Shown: in pieces, positions 41,381-50,543 of the stretch
Layout of the letters: each line of letters begins with the position of its first letter
Position numbering within the stretch: the stretch's first letter is position 1
NCBI RefSeq assembly: GCF_002192415.1
Contig: NZ_CP021780.1
Location: 4,960,001-5,024,000, forward strand
Length of the DNA: 64,000 nucleotides
Reading direction: 5' to 3'
Source of the DNA: Paenibacillus donghaensis
Lineage (GTDB): Bacteria > Bacillota > Bacilli > Paenibacillales > Paenibacillaceae
Notes under the pieces: model-generated
Told to the model about the DNA's origin: nothing
What the model saw: the letters and a program-made list of their open reading frames with translations, nothing else
Database searches by the model: none
Made by a program: the position numbers and the translations under genes

Positions 41381-41902
41381 TTGCGTTATTGGAAAAACGG
41401 TTCACAAGTTACAATAATTTTGATTCTTAGCTTTTTAGTCATTTTTAGTACTACGGATTCGATTTTCGCCGCTAGTACAGATCTCTCTGCAGTCAACAAG
41501 CCAACCTATTCAATCACTACACCTTACACGTACCCTTTGACACCCGATGATGCCCGGGACTGGCTGGAACTTTGGAAAAAAATAAATTCGACTACAAAGG
41601 TACTGGAGTTCTTAACGGTTCCAAGGGATGTTGCTCAGCACATGACCACTGAAGCCCTTATTGATACTATATTAACCTTTCCGCTTGCTACATATATTGG
41701 AGAATCACATGAAGATAAAGCTTCTGATGACACTAAGCGGATCGATGATTTTATTGGTAGGAATAGCGGCAGGGGCCTTTGCCACTTCACAACTTCAGGA
41801 GATAAAAGCATACTTGAACGGAGAACTGAAGGTAAGAGCGAATGGGCAAGTTGTCCCCTTGAAGGATGGCAACGGAAAAACGATTCTGCCTATTTCTTAT
41901 AA
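41381..41902 (+). pseudogene. Truncated secreted protein joined to the next gene
   Basis: From TTG 41381 (GAAGGTG upstream) the frame encodes a signal peptide (VTIILILSFLVIFSTTDSIFAAS) core and a short domain ending TTEALIDTILTFPLATYIG near 41697. After this point the frame runs through the next gene in the wrong frame and yields low-quality protein to 41902. The 3' half of the original gene seems to have been deleted up to the ribosome site of the stalk-domain gene. Confidence 0.6.
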
Positions 41903-42385
41903 TGGCACCACTTATTTACCGGTAAGATCGGTATCCTCGCTGCTGGGGGTGGTGGTAAATTATGACCCGAGGCCAAAGAGGTCGTTATTGGTGAGCAGCA
42001 AACCGGCGTCCCGATTGGCAAGGAGGAATTCAATAACTCACTGTATTCCAAGGATTCAGCGCAAACTACACTTGGCGGCAAGGATTATGGAGAGGTATTG
42101 TACAGCGCTTCAGGTTCGAATATTAAGTACACTGCGCTCAGTCCAGAAGGCAAATATACGAAGCTAATTCTTCAATTTGCGGCAACCGGAGAAGAGGTAG
42201 AATCTCTTGAAATCACGGATAATGACAAGAATACATTACTCAAAAAGGTTGAAAAAATTTCTCCTTCGACTGGTATTCAGACGATCGAGGTGGGAATCTC
42301 TGGAGTGAGCAACATAGCCATAAATGTCAACCAGCCTTCAGATGGAGGTTTCTTTATTCCACTGACAACTTCCTACTACAAATAG
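41709..42385 (+). pseudogene. Stalk-domain (copper amine oxidase N-like) protein with frameshift
   Basis: The ATG at 41709 follows GGAG. A signal peptide and a stalk domain follow (LKDGNGKTILPISYNGTTYL, PVRSVSSLLGVVVNYD). Near 41967-41972 the reading frame shifts; the next frame continues with AKEVVIGEQQTGVPIGKEEF and a folded C-terminal domain ending LTTSYYK at 42385. The two halves make one protein of about 225 residues, common in Paenibacillus. The single-base shift inactivates it. Confidence 0.75.
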
Positions 42386-42825
42386 AATATGCTCAGACTC
42401 ACCTCATTCGGGATCGTATATTGAAGGGTTGTCTCTTAAGTGGACTTCTCATGGCAGAGACAGCTTTGCTTTAAATTAGGAAATGCGAATTCCCAGCATA
42501 ACAGCGATTCTCATTATTGGGGGATCACTACTTTGCGTTCTTTAGAGAATGTGCTTTAAAGGATGTAGCTTTTAATCGCCGATGATGATCTGCACTTTCC
42601 ACATGCGAGAGGCTTACTGTCTTTTTCTAAGGGTATCTTCGCTTTAAGAAAGCTTGTACCACACTGAGTCCCTTGGCTATAAATACTCCCACTACAGGTT
42701 CCATAACAAACTCCTAATCGTATTAGCTGGTAATCCTACATCGGTTCCAAACTCCATACTTCGCTTGTGATGCGGGGTCTGTTGCACTACCAGTTCAAAC
42801 ATAGTCATTGGGGACAGTGGGACTG
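42386..42825. other. Gap with no gene; possible IS end
   Basis: No gene is seen. GGGTTGTCTCTTAAGTGGAC near 42427 looks like an end of an IS4/IS1182-type element, but no transposase remains. Confidence 0.35.
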
Positions 42826-43113
42826 TCATATCTTACATTGCTTCATTAATTTTGCTGACTGCATCCTGGTAACAATAACCTTCAAATCGAAGGCAACTTG
42901 AAGCGCTACCGCCGCTGTACTAATTCCTTTTGTATTATCTTCTGTACTTCGAAGAAGTTTAGTGAGTCCGCTCATAAACCATCCACTCATTGACAAAATA
43001 CCCTCAATTTCGTTCGGCGCAAGACCGATAATTTTTTTAATGACTTGATTATTAAACATCAGTTTGTTTTCATGCGCTGCCCCATTTGGTGTGGTTGCTG
43101 TTTCATAGCCCAT
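42826..43113 (-). pseudogene. Asp23/Gls24 family protein, C-terminus broken
   Basis: The frame encodes an Asp23-like start (LMFNNQVIKKIIGLAPNEIE, GILSMSGWFMSGLTKLL) and continues to VAFDLKVIV near residue 79. There the expected C-terminal helix is lost; a neighbouring frame shows YQDAVSKINEAM, consistent with a frameshift. Asp23 proteins belong to the cell-envelope stress response. Intact family members are about 120 residues or more. Confidence 0.65.
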
Positions 43114-43346
43114 ATCCCTCGTATCTCAACGAACTGCTTTATTCACGGTTTCTGTGATACTACTGTGAAGTCTCGGGTAGATGATTGTCCGTGTATTTCC
43201 ATGAAACATGAAAGTGATCTTTTATAATCTGCCTGATGTTCTCTCGTCTCTTCCATGTTTCCTAATTCTTCACGTCCATCCCTCCTAGTTTTTTCATCGG
43301 AGTTATCCACATTTTTTCATTGTATAATTTCCTGTCAATAAAAAAA
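43114..43346. other. Gap upstream of the broken Asp23 gene
   Basis: A minus-strand AGGAGGG near 43285 is followed by short broken frames. No intact gene is seen. Confidence 0.35.
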
Positions 43347-43375
43347 ACACATTGTCTGTGACCTCGACAATGTGT
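43347..43375 (-). terminator. Terminator of the alpha/beta hydrolase gene
   Basis: A perfect 10-base repeat (43347-43356 / 43366-43375), followed on the minus strand by a run of T. Confidence 0.85.
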
Positions 43376-43399
43376 TGTAAGTTTTAAACCATACTATTT

Positions 43400-44332
43400 C
43401 TAAAGAAAAGCTTTGTAAAAATCACCTAACTTTTCAACAGCTTCTTTAACCGGTTCAGGTCTGTCATATAAATCATAATGACTTGCACCTTCAACAATAT
43501 ACAAATTTTTATCTTTAGAGGCTGCTTTATTGTAGAGTTCATGACCATCTTTGTACGAACCGAATGCACCTTGTACACTACCAATAATGATTTGCAGAGG
43601 TTGAGTGAGTAGTTCCTCTGCCAGATGGAAGGCATCAAAACCAAGGACTGAACCAACACTAATGAAGTTTAGCTTATTCGGAGAATTAGGATTTTGCCCT
43701 CTTGGAGTTGTATAATAGTCAACTGCTTCTATAATATCTATATCTGTAATACCAGCTTGTTCTCTCTCCTCTTGATTTCTAGGTATCCAGTTCGTAATCA
43801 TGGAGTCAGCACCACGGGCTTCTGCAGTGCGTTGTTGACCGATGGCTTCTAATAATTTGATCGGATCACCACTTTCTCGATTTACACGACCGATATTAGC
43901 ACCGACGACTGTACCTACTGCTTTGATTCGATGCTCAGTCATTGCGGCATTTACTGCATAACCGCCTCCTGCGCAAACACCCAGTACGCCAATACGATTT
44001 TCATCTACATAATTAAGTGATGTCAAGTAATCAACGGCACAGCGAATATCTTCAACGCGTACAGATGGTTCTTCAATAAATCGAGGTACCCCTTCACTTT
44101 CTCCCTGATAAGATGCATCAAAAGCTATGGTTACATACCCAAGCTCAGCAAGTTTCTTGGCATAGATACCTGCAGTTTGGTCTTTACAGCTACTGCCGGG
44201 ATGAACGCATACAATAGCAGGATATGCTTGCTTTTCAGTAGCATTTTCAGGAATATTTATAATACCTGCTACTTGTAACCCACGTGCATTAAACTTCACA
44301 TTCCTTTTGGTAACTCTCACATCTAATTCCAC
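43400..44332 (-). CDS. Alpha/beta hydrolase, dienelactone-hydrolase-like
   Basis: This 310-residue soluble enzyme has an oxyanion region VCVHPGSSCKDQTAG near residue 42 and the nucleophile elbow GVLGVCAGGGYAVN near residue 120, where Cys replaces the usual Ser, as in dienelactone hydrolases. The catalytic His is in EGASHYDLYDRP near residue 286. Close relatives are annotated as alpha/beta hydrolases of unknown substrate, often beside TetR regulators. It is divergent from a TetR gene, which probably controls it. Confidence 0.85.
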   Translation of the reverse strand: MELDVRVTKRNVKFNARGLQVAGIINIPENATEKQAYPAIVCVHPGSSCKDQTAGIYAKKLAELGYVTIAFDASYQGESEGVPRFIEEPSVRVEDIRCAVDYLTSLNYVDENRIGVLGVCAGGGYAVNAAMTEHRIKAVGTVVGANIGRVNRESGDPIKLLEAIGQQRTAEARGADSMITNWIPRNQEEREQAGITDIDIIEAVDYYTTPRGQNPNSPNKLNFISVGSVLGFDAFHLAEELLTQPLQIIIGSVQGAFGSYKDGHELYNKAASKDKNLYIVEGASHYDLYDRPEPVKEAVEKLGDFYKAFL

Positions 44333-44438
44333 CTTTACTTATTTTTATTCATATACACTATAGAGTCATATTACTCTCGTGTGTTATATTATGTTATAAT
44401 ACAAATTAGATTGTCTCAATTACCAAATCTCAGATTTC

Positions 44439-44452
44439 GTGTATTAATACAC
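44439..44452. promoter_or_regulatory. Candidate TetR operator (14-base palindrome)
   Basis: A perfect palindrome, GTGTATTAATACAC, lies in the gap between the hydrolase and its divergent TetR regulator, 44 bases before the regulator's start codon. A TATAAT at 44395-44400 is a candidate -10 for the regulator. Confidence 0.55.
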
Positions 44453-44495
44453 ATTTTATATAATTTGAGTATTAACATAAAAGGAGTTTTCTAAT

Positions 44496-45032
44496 GTGAA
44501 CAAAATAGATAGAAGAATACTAAAGTCGCATACGGCTATTCAATCAGCATTTTTAACAATGTTGATTGAAGTAGGATTTGATGCAATTTCAGTTAAAGCA
44601 ATTACTGATAGAGCTGACATAAGCAGAAAGACATTTTATTTACACTATGTAGATAAATACGATCTGCTGGATAGAATTGTTGCTAAACAGTTAGAAGAAT
44701 TAGAAGAAATTTGTGATCAAAAAAAAGAAAAAGGCTTTGTAGAGGGAACAGTGATCTGGTTCCATTATTTTGAAAAGCATAAAGCATTTTTCTCCGCTTT
44801 GTTTATAAGTAGAAGCACTGTAACATTCAGAGAAAGATTGCTTAATTTTATGATGAATCAATTAAGTAATAAAATCGACAAAAGAGACTCTAAAAATGAT
44901 AACGAAATCCTACTAAAATTTTTAGGGATGGCTGTATTAGGTATTATGGAGTCTTTTGTACTGAATCATTTAAATGGCTCTACCGAACAAATAGCAACAC
45001 AAGTTGGGGAATTGATGATGCGGACTATTTGA
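44496..45032 (+). CDS. TetR/AcrR-family regulator
   Basis: This 178-residue repressor has the N-terminal helix-turn-helix ISVKAITDRADISRKTFYLHY near residues 31-50 (core ADISRKTFYLHY) and a C-terminal ligand domain. The GTG start follows AAAGGAG at 9 bases. It is divergent from the hydrolase with a palindrome between, so autoregulation and control of the hydrolase are likely. The ligand is unknown. Confidence 0.87.
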   Translation: MNKIDRRILKSHTAIQSAFLTMLIEVGFDAISVKAITDRADISRKTFYLHYVDKYDLLDRIVAKQLEELEEICDQKKEKGFVEGTVIWFHYFEKHKAFFSALFISRSTVTFRERLLNFMMNQLSNKIDKRDSKNDNEILLKFLGMAVLGIMESFVLNHLNGSTEQIATQVGELMMRTI

Positions 45033-45568
45033 CAAATATCCAGAAAATCGCTTCTATTACAGAGTAGAACTTTTTTAAAACGGTCAAGCTGGCATAACTT
45101 TCAGTTGATCCGGGTATGGGTTGCAAAACAACTTCAACGCGCCATCTTTTGGGCGCTACGAAGAAAGTTTCAATATATCTCTTGTCAGGCTCACCACAAC
45201 AGTCCTTTTCTGCCCCCCTAATACCACCGGTAGTTTGTCTTCATCTGTCACTAATTCAACAGTTCCGTTTTTCCCAATCACCGGCCATCTGTCTTCACTT
45301 CAACGAACGGGAGCAAAGAACAGAACAAATGCAAGTATTGGCTGTTACTTGTGAAGTAAATATCACCAATCTTAGATTAATATATTTCGCACAGTTATAT
45401 TTTTATTAGAATTGATACCGTATTAATTAGTATCACACAAACATTAATTCAACAAAATTTAAACATTCTCCTGTCATGATTAGGCCAACCCAATCACTCC
45501 TTTCAATTATTGTAAGGGAAAGCATCATGGAGTGATCGATAACCATTCATAAGGAGTGAAGTGAATTT
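45033..45568. other. Gap with no supported gene
   Basis: Short frames in both directions lack ribosome sites and protein-like composition. AAGGAG near 45550 belongs to the next gene. Confidence 0.4.
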
Positions 45569-46585
45569 ATGAAAGCAGCAGTTTATTACGGAAAAGATGG
45601 CGTTCGTATTGAAGAAAAAGCTATTCCAAAAGTTGGTCCAAGAGACGTCCTTGTTAGAAATTTGCGCGGAGGAATCTGTGGTACTGATATTAATATAGTC
45701 AAAGCAGGTAAAGGGGATATCGGAATCAGTCTTGGTTCTGAATTCGGACATGAAATGGTCGGAGATGTTGTAGAAGTAGGGGCTGAAGTTTCACCAGAGA
45801 TCGAGATTGGTATGCGTGTAGGCATTAATCCTATTACCGCTAAAAAAGTCGGGAGACGCAAATCCCTGGAATGCTCCGGATTTTCCCAGTACGTCTTAGT
45901 GGAAGAGGCAGAACTTAACTATAATTTGTATAGAATAGATAAAAATGTCCCTGTAGAGGTAGCTTCATTGCTCGAACCCATGAGCGTCGGGCGGCATGGC
46001 GCATTCAGCACAAATCCGCAGCCTGAAGATCATATTGTTGTTGTGGGCGGGGGACCGATCGGGCTTCTGGCTGCTGCCAGTTTAATTGCAGAAGGCATGA
46101 ATAACGTCTGCGTGGTCGATATTGACGAATGGAGATTAACAAAGGCTGCCGGATTAGGAGCTCTAACCGTGAATACTGCTGCAACAACTCTTGAGGAAGG
46201 ATTGGCTAGACATTTTGGCACGGTGAATGTATACGGTCTAGAAGTACCCGATGTAGATGTATTTATCGATGCGGCAGGTGCTCCGGTATTATTTGAAAAT
46301 ATAATGAGAATCGTTAAGCCTAAGGCCAGAATTTCAATTATCGCTGTGTATAAAACCGAAGTTCCGATCAGCTTGCAGCAAGTCATGTCAAAAGAAGTAC
46401 AACTTAAGGGTTCCAGCGGCTATACTCACGAAGATTTCACTAAAGTTGTAGGATATCTTGCAAGCTTTACAGATGAACTATCCCCCCTTATAACGCAAGT
46501 ATTTAAGCTTGAGGATATTCAGGAGGCCTTTAACACAGCCATTGCCGCTAAAGAGACCGTTAAGATCGTTATAGATTTAAATTAA
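45569..46585 (+). CDS. Zinc-type medium-chain alcohol dehydrogenase
   Basis: This 338-residue MDR protein has the catalytic zinc ligands C in GGICGTDIN (about residue 37) and H-E in EFGHEMVG (about 62). The NAD(P) Rossmann motif is VVVGGGPIGLLAA near residue 154, followed by an acidic residue (VVDIDEW) that favours NAD. The four-cysteine structural zinc lobe is absent, as in some threonine or polyol dehydrogenases. AAGGAG lies before the ATG. The substrate is not predictable. Confidence 0.87.
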   Translation: MKAAVYYGKDGVRIEEKAIPKVGPRDVLVRNLRGGICGTDINIVKAGKGDIGISLGSEFGHEMVGDVVEVGAEVSPEIEIGMRVGINPITAKKVGRRKSLECSGFSQYVLVEEAELNYNLYRIDKNVPVEVASLLEPMSVGRHGAFSTNPQPEDHIVVVGGGPIGLLAAASLIAEGMNNVCVVDIDEWRLTKAAGLGALTVNTAATTLEEGLARHFGTVNVYGLEVPDVDVFIDAAGAPVLFENIMRIVKPKARISIIAVYKTEVPISLQQVMSKEVQLKGSSGYTHEDFTKVVGYLASFTDELSPLITQVFKLEDIQEAFNTAIAAKETVKIVIDLN

Positions 46586-47405
46586 AAAAATGTATAACAG
46601 AGTAAAGCACTTGCGATATCATCTTTATTATTAGAGTAAAGGGGGCCAATCAGCCCCTCCGGGTAGAAGGCCACCAAACTGGTGACCCGCCCCCACAGAA
46701 TTGTATCTTGGTCTGCTATATATTAATAAAACAAATTCTCAGTTTCGTTAATTTTTTGAAAAATATCACACGAAACATAGCTTAACGCACTTTTTATTTA
46801 TTTAATAATAGTACAATACAGCGCTAAAATCACACTTTCCCTCGCCTACAAAATAATTATCTCTTTCCTAATCAAAAAATATATTAATGTGTTTCTTGAA
46901 CATGCCCTCTTGAACTTAATCACGAATTTTATAGATGACAATTTTTTTATTGTTTCAACATAATAGCCTTGCCGTTTCTGTAGCTCAAATCACAAAAATA
47001 AACGGCCAGATTATATTCCCTCTGGCCCTCCCTCATCATTACTTCATAAAACATTTGCTCAATCAGAACTCCACATATCATGGCAAATTAAATGCTAACA
47101 ATGTCTTATTGATTTATAAGAATTCCTCAGAACGATACCGCTCAATCAAAATTTATCTTCTACTGTAACCACCGGACACTGAAGCACCGATGACCGAATA
47201 GAGGCTCTATTTTGTAGTTTTAGAATGAAAAAGAAAGTCGACAAGCTTGTTTGCTCCAAATAGAGCGCAGAAAGGGAATTAATCAATTGATGTTTCACTA
47301 AAAGAAACTACATTAGTCTGAGGGAGAATGAGTTCTCCTTAAGGAATCCCAATAAGATCCCCCCCTAATTGCTGGCTTTAAATTATACGTTGATAGCGAT
47401 TGTTT
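46586..47405. other. Non-coding gap with structured segments
   Basis: No gene is supported in 820 bases. At 46641-46694 lies a GC-rich structured segment, listed separately. A GGCCAGA/TCTGGCC hairpin lies at 47004-47027. Confidence 0.45.
46641..46694 (-). ncRNA. GC-rich structured segment, possible small RNA or terminator
   Basis: In an AT-rich gap, GGGGGC (46641-46646) pairs with GCCCCC (46689-46694). Inside are GGGT/ACCC, CACCA/TGGTG and an alternative GGGGC/GCCCC stem. On the minus strand the last stem is followed by TTTACTCT, so it can act as a terminator. Alternative pairings suggest a switch-like or regulatory RNA, or a leftover of a mobile-element end. No family was recognised. Confidence 0.35.
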
Positions 47406-47978
47406 TTAGGGTGTCCTCCCCCCATTCATAGTGGTTAGAGTCAGAGAAGAGATGAGCTGTGCAATAACTAGCGGGCTTTCCTCACCGTTCGATTCGAGCC
47501 ATTGATTAATGACTCCCATCGAACCATTGACCATATAAGTAAAAGAATAGTCCATTGCAGACAGATTCCCCATGTTTTGATTCTCTCTCAATCTTTGCAG
47601 ATAATTATTTTGAATTTTAAGCAAGACTTCAGATAAAAAATTATTCTCACCACTCTCCAATACCATAATCCGATATAACGTTTTCTTTTCTTGAATTATG
47701 TCTAAAAGCTTAAGTAACGATCCATCTACCGTGCACGGACTTTGATCCCTTTGCAACGTTTCCAAAACTTCACGATTAAATTCCTTCTGCATCACCTCTA
47801 ACAATTCGTACGGATCTTTGTAATGCAAATAAAAGGTGCCACGGTTAATATCAGCTTGTTTGCATATTTCCGTGACTGTTATTTGAGGCATTTTTCTTGT
47901 TTCCAGCAAATTAAGAAAACACTTCTTAATGAGTTCTATTGTATATCGGGTTCTTCTGTTGCTCTTTACTCCGACCAT
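47406..47978 (-). CDS. TetR/AcrR-family regulator
   Basis: This 190-residue protein has a typical N-terminal helix-turn-helix, ITVTEICKQADINRGTFYLHY near residues 32-52, and a C-terminal TetR_C-like domain with a YMVNGSMGVINQWL helix. ATG 47978 follows GGAGAGGG. It is divergent from the two short-chain dehydrogenase genes and probably represses them. Confidence 0.86.
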   Translation of the reverse strand: MVGVKSNRRTRYTIELIKKCFLNLLETRKMPQITVTEICKQADINRGTFYLHYKDPYELLEVMQKEFNREVLETLQRDQSPCTVDGSLLKLLDIIQEKKTLYRIMVLESGENNFLSEVLLKIQNNYLQRLRENQNMGNLSAMDYSFTYMVNGSMGVINQWLESNGEESPLVIAQLISSLTLTTMNGGRTP

Positions 47979-47991
47979 AAAACCCTCTCCT

Positions 47992-48030
47992 TTCAACATT
48001 AATCCAACAATTGTTGCACCTTATGTTGAA
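47992..48030. promoter_or_regulatory. Candidate operator with nested inverted repeats
   Basis: A perfect 12-base palindrome CAACAATTGTTG (48005-48016) lies inside an outer repeat TTCAACAT/ATGTTGAA (47992-47999 / 48023-48030), directly upstream of the TetR gene. It is a likely binding site for autoregulation and control of the divergent dehydrogenases. Confidence 0.55.
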
Positions 48031-48152
48031 TAGATAACATTAACTTTTCAATTGATTATTGTGATTGTATCTATTATGAGACTATACTATCCGTGTGCCA
48101 TTTAATCAACAGGTGTTTATATTTCTAAACTAATAGAAATGGAGTGTTGAAT

Positions 48153-48836
48153 ATGAGTTCACTTTTGAATCAAGTCGCTCTTATTACAGGAGCTGGTACT
48201 GGGCTGGGTAGAGCTACGGCAATTCATTTGGCAGCTGAAGGAGCTGAAGTCGTATTAGTAGGACGACGCAGAGGGAAACTTGAGGAAGTAGCCCAGATCA
48301 TTGAGCAGTCGAATGGCCGTTACGTAGTTATTCCTACTGATGTAACGAATCCAGAAGAGGTTCAACGTTTGCGAGAACAAGTTCTAACCCAATTGGGACG
48401 TGTCGACGTGTTAATAAACAATGCGGGAGGTACAGGAACACCCACTTCAATTCATGACATGACCTATACGATATGGGATTCAATCATCCGTCTCAACCTA
48501 TATAGTCCCTTCTTGGTCACGAATGCCATCCTTCCTGTTATGAGAGAACAACATTATGGCCGCATTGTTTCCATCACTTCGGCATTGTCTACCTTTACGT
48601 ATGAGGGATTCGGCGCGTATTCGGCGGCAAAAGCAGGCATGGATGCGTTAATGAGAATGGTTGCTCTAGAAGAAGCGAAGAATGGCATCCTCGTGAACAT
48701 GTTCGATCCAGGAAACTTGAAGAGCGAACAGAATCCTCATGGAGCAGAAGATCCAGCAACGGTAGTCGATGACATCATTAATTTAGCGACCTTGCCGATA
48801 AATGGTCCCAGCGGGCAAATTTTAAAGGCAAATTAA
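48153..48836 (+). CDS. Short-chain dehydrogenase/reductase
   Basis: This 227-residue SDR has the cofactor motif TGAGTGLGRA near residue 11, NNAGG near residue 86, and the catalytic Ser and YSAAK pair near residues 140-157. It ends shortly after the substrate loop, a little shorter than the classical 250 residues. ATG 48153 follows GGAG; an in-frame TTG at 48144 is an alternative. The next SDR gene starts 25 bases later. Confidence 0.86.
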   Translation: MSSLLNQVALITGAGTGLGRATAIHLAAEGAEVVLVGRRRGKLEEVAQIIEQSNGRYVVIPTDVTNPEEVQRLREQVLTQLGRVDVLINNAGGTGTPTSIHDMTYTIWDSIIRLNLYSPFLVTNAILPVMREQHYGRIVSITSALSTFTYEGFGAYSAAKAGMDALMRMVALEEAKNGILVNMFDPGNLKSEQNPHGAEDPATVVDDIINLATLPINGPSGQILKAN

Positions 48837-48861
48837 ATCCATTAAGCTAGGGGATGTAAAA

Positions 48862-49710
48862 ATGAAAGACAAGATCGTTTTGATCACTGGAGCAAATTCT
48901 GGGATAGGGAAGGAAACGGCTACGAAATTGGCGACAAAAGGAGCTTCATTGGTATTGGCATGTAGGGATATTCAAAAAGCGAATGAAGCACGAGAAGAAA
49001 TCATAGCAAATACGGGGAATACTCGAATCGAAACAATGTCATTGGATTTGGCTTCCTTTACGTCAATTCGTACTTTTGCAACAGAGTTTAACAAGAGGTA
49101 TGAAAGTTTAGATGTTTTGATTAACAATGCGGGTCTTATGAAAGGGAGCAGATTTGAAACAGAAGATGGTTTAGAACTGACTATGGGTGTGAATCACTTT
49201 GGAACGTTTTTACTAACGATGCTTCTATTAGATCGATTAAAAGAATCTGCTCCTTCTCGCATCATTACAGTTAGTTCCAATGCCCATGAATATGGAACTA
49301 TTGACTTTGATGATTTACAAAGTACGAAGAATTTTGAAGGTCGCGCATACGCAAATTCCAAATTAGCTAATATTTTGTTTACTTATGAACTTGCCCGGAA
49401 GTTGCAAAGTACTGGTGTAACAGCCAACTGCCTTCATCCTGGCATGGTTCAAAGCTCTTTTTATGATCACCCTGAAAGTATCGAAGAAAAAGAGAGATAT
49501 GATCTCCTGAGACCAAATATGATCTCCGTTGAGGAGGGAGCACTTACATCCATCTACTTGGCTTCTTCACCGGTTCTAGAAGGTGTAACCGGTAAATATT
49601 TTGACAAATGTAAAGAGGCCTCTTCTTCAGCATTGAGTTATGACATACAAACGGCAAAAAGACTTTGGGAGACAAGCCTGAGAGTTGTCTCGTTGGATCT
49701 AACAAGTTGA
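48862..49710 (+). CDS. SDR oxidoreductase, retinol-dehydrogenase-like
   Basis: This 282-residue SDR has TGANSGIGKETA near residue 9, ACRDIQKANEA (an Arg favouring NADPH), NNAGLMKG near residue 86, and a catalytic Ser and YANSK near residues 139-173. LHPGMVQSSF follows as in the RDH11-14/WW-domain oxidoreductase group. It is likely cotranscribed with the upstream SDR. Substrate unknown. Confidence 0.86.
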   Translation: MKDKIVLITGANSGIGKETATKLATKGASLVLACRDIQKANEAREEIIANTGNTRIETMSLDLASFTSIRTFATEFNKRYESLDVLINNAGLMKGSRFETEDGLELTMGVNHFGTFLLTMLLLDRLKESAPSRIITVSSNAHEYGTIDFDDLQSTKNFEGRAYANSKLANILFTYELARKLQSTGVTANCLHPGMVQSSFYDHPESIEEKERYDLLRPNMISVEEGALTSIYLASSPVLEGVTGKYFDKCKEASSSALSYDIQTAKRLWETSLRVVSLDLTS

Positions 49711-50543
49711 TTTAAATAACTTCACTAATTATGGGAGCCCTTGAATAGTCGGGAATCATTCCTTTGGCTAATCGCACACTAGACGCTAGGCTTCTTCTTT
49801 TACGTCATCACATAGCGAAACTCCGACTTTATGTAAAAAAACCCGACAACATGTTATGGTTTGAAGGAATTTTCTGGAGGCATCATGGAGTCTCTAGTAT
49901 TGTGGTATCCGTATGAAGCAACTTAGAAACGTTAATTAACCATTAACTGGAACTACTTTTATGCAAATTCCCACTGCTATTTCTTCTACCATTTTCATTC
50001 CGCTTAAGCATCCAATCGAAGATTACTGGTGATAATAGTTCCGTATCTACCATTATTCGCAACGATCTCCATGTTGACCTGAAGTTCGCGAAAGCTTAGC
50101 GTATCCTGCAGCACAATCGTTGGACACGGTTCGTTTCCATGGAAAATAGACTTAACTTGCATTATCGGGAAGAATAAAGAGATTTCAACCACTTATAGTT
50201 GTTCATGAAAGTGCTGGGTCTATATGTTTACCTCGCGGTATCATTTTTATTCAGAAAATGGATTTTTAGGTCTGCATCGGATAGTAAACTTAAGTGAAAC
50301 GTTTCTCTGAACGTGATATCTGCTAATCGCGAGAGTCTGATCCGTATTCAATAATTTCTGTCATCTTAATAGTTGAGACATCGAACCATTCTGAATCGTC
50401 AGCCTCACCATCGATCTATCTATTTAAGTGAAATCCTATATATTGAACTCTTCATGGATGCGATTCATGAAGAGTTCATTCTCTTTTGGTGTTACGGCGT
50501 AAAATAGCGTATTAATTGAATGTTGGTAAGTAAAAAGAGAATT
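49711..50543. other. Gap with a terminator-like repeat
   Basis: No supported gene. A perfect 13-base repeat (50444-50456 / 50466-50478), followed by TTCTCTTTT, is a + strand terminator; it can also serve the minus-strand GH43 gene. Confidence 0.5.

Noticed and set aside
45116..45409. Frames in the gap after the first TetR gene
   Set aside because: No ribosome site, and neither frame has protein-like features.
46935..47168. A 77-codon frame between the dehydrogenase and the second TetR gene
   Set aside because: AT-rich chance frame without ribosome site or neighbours.
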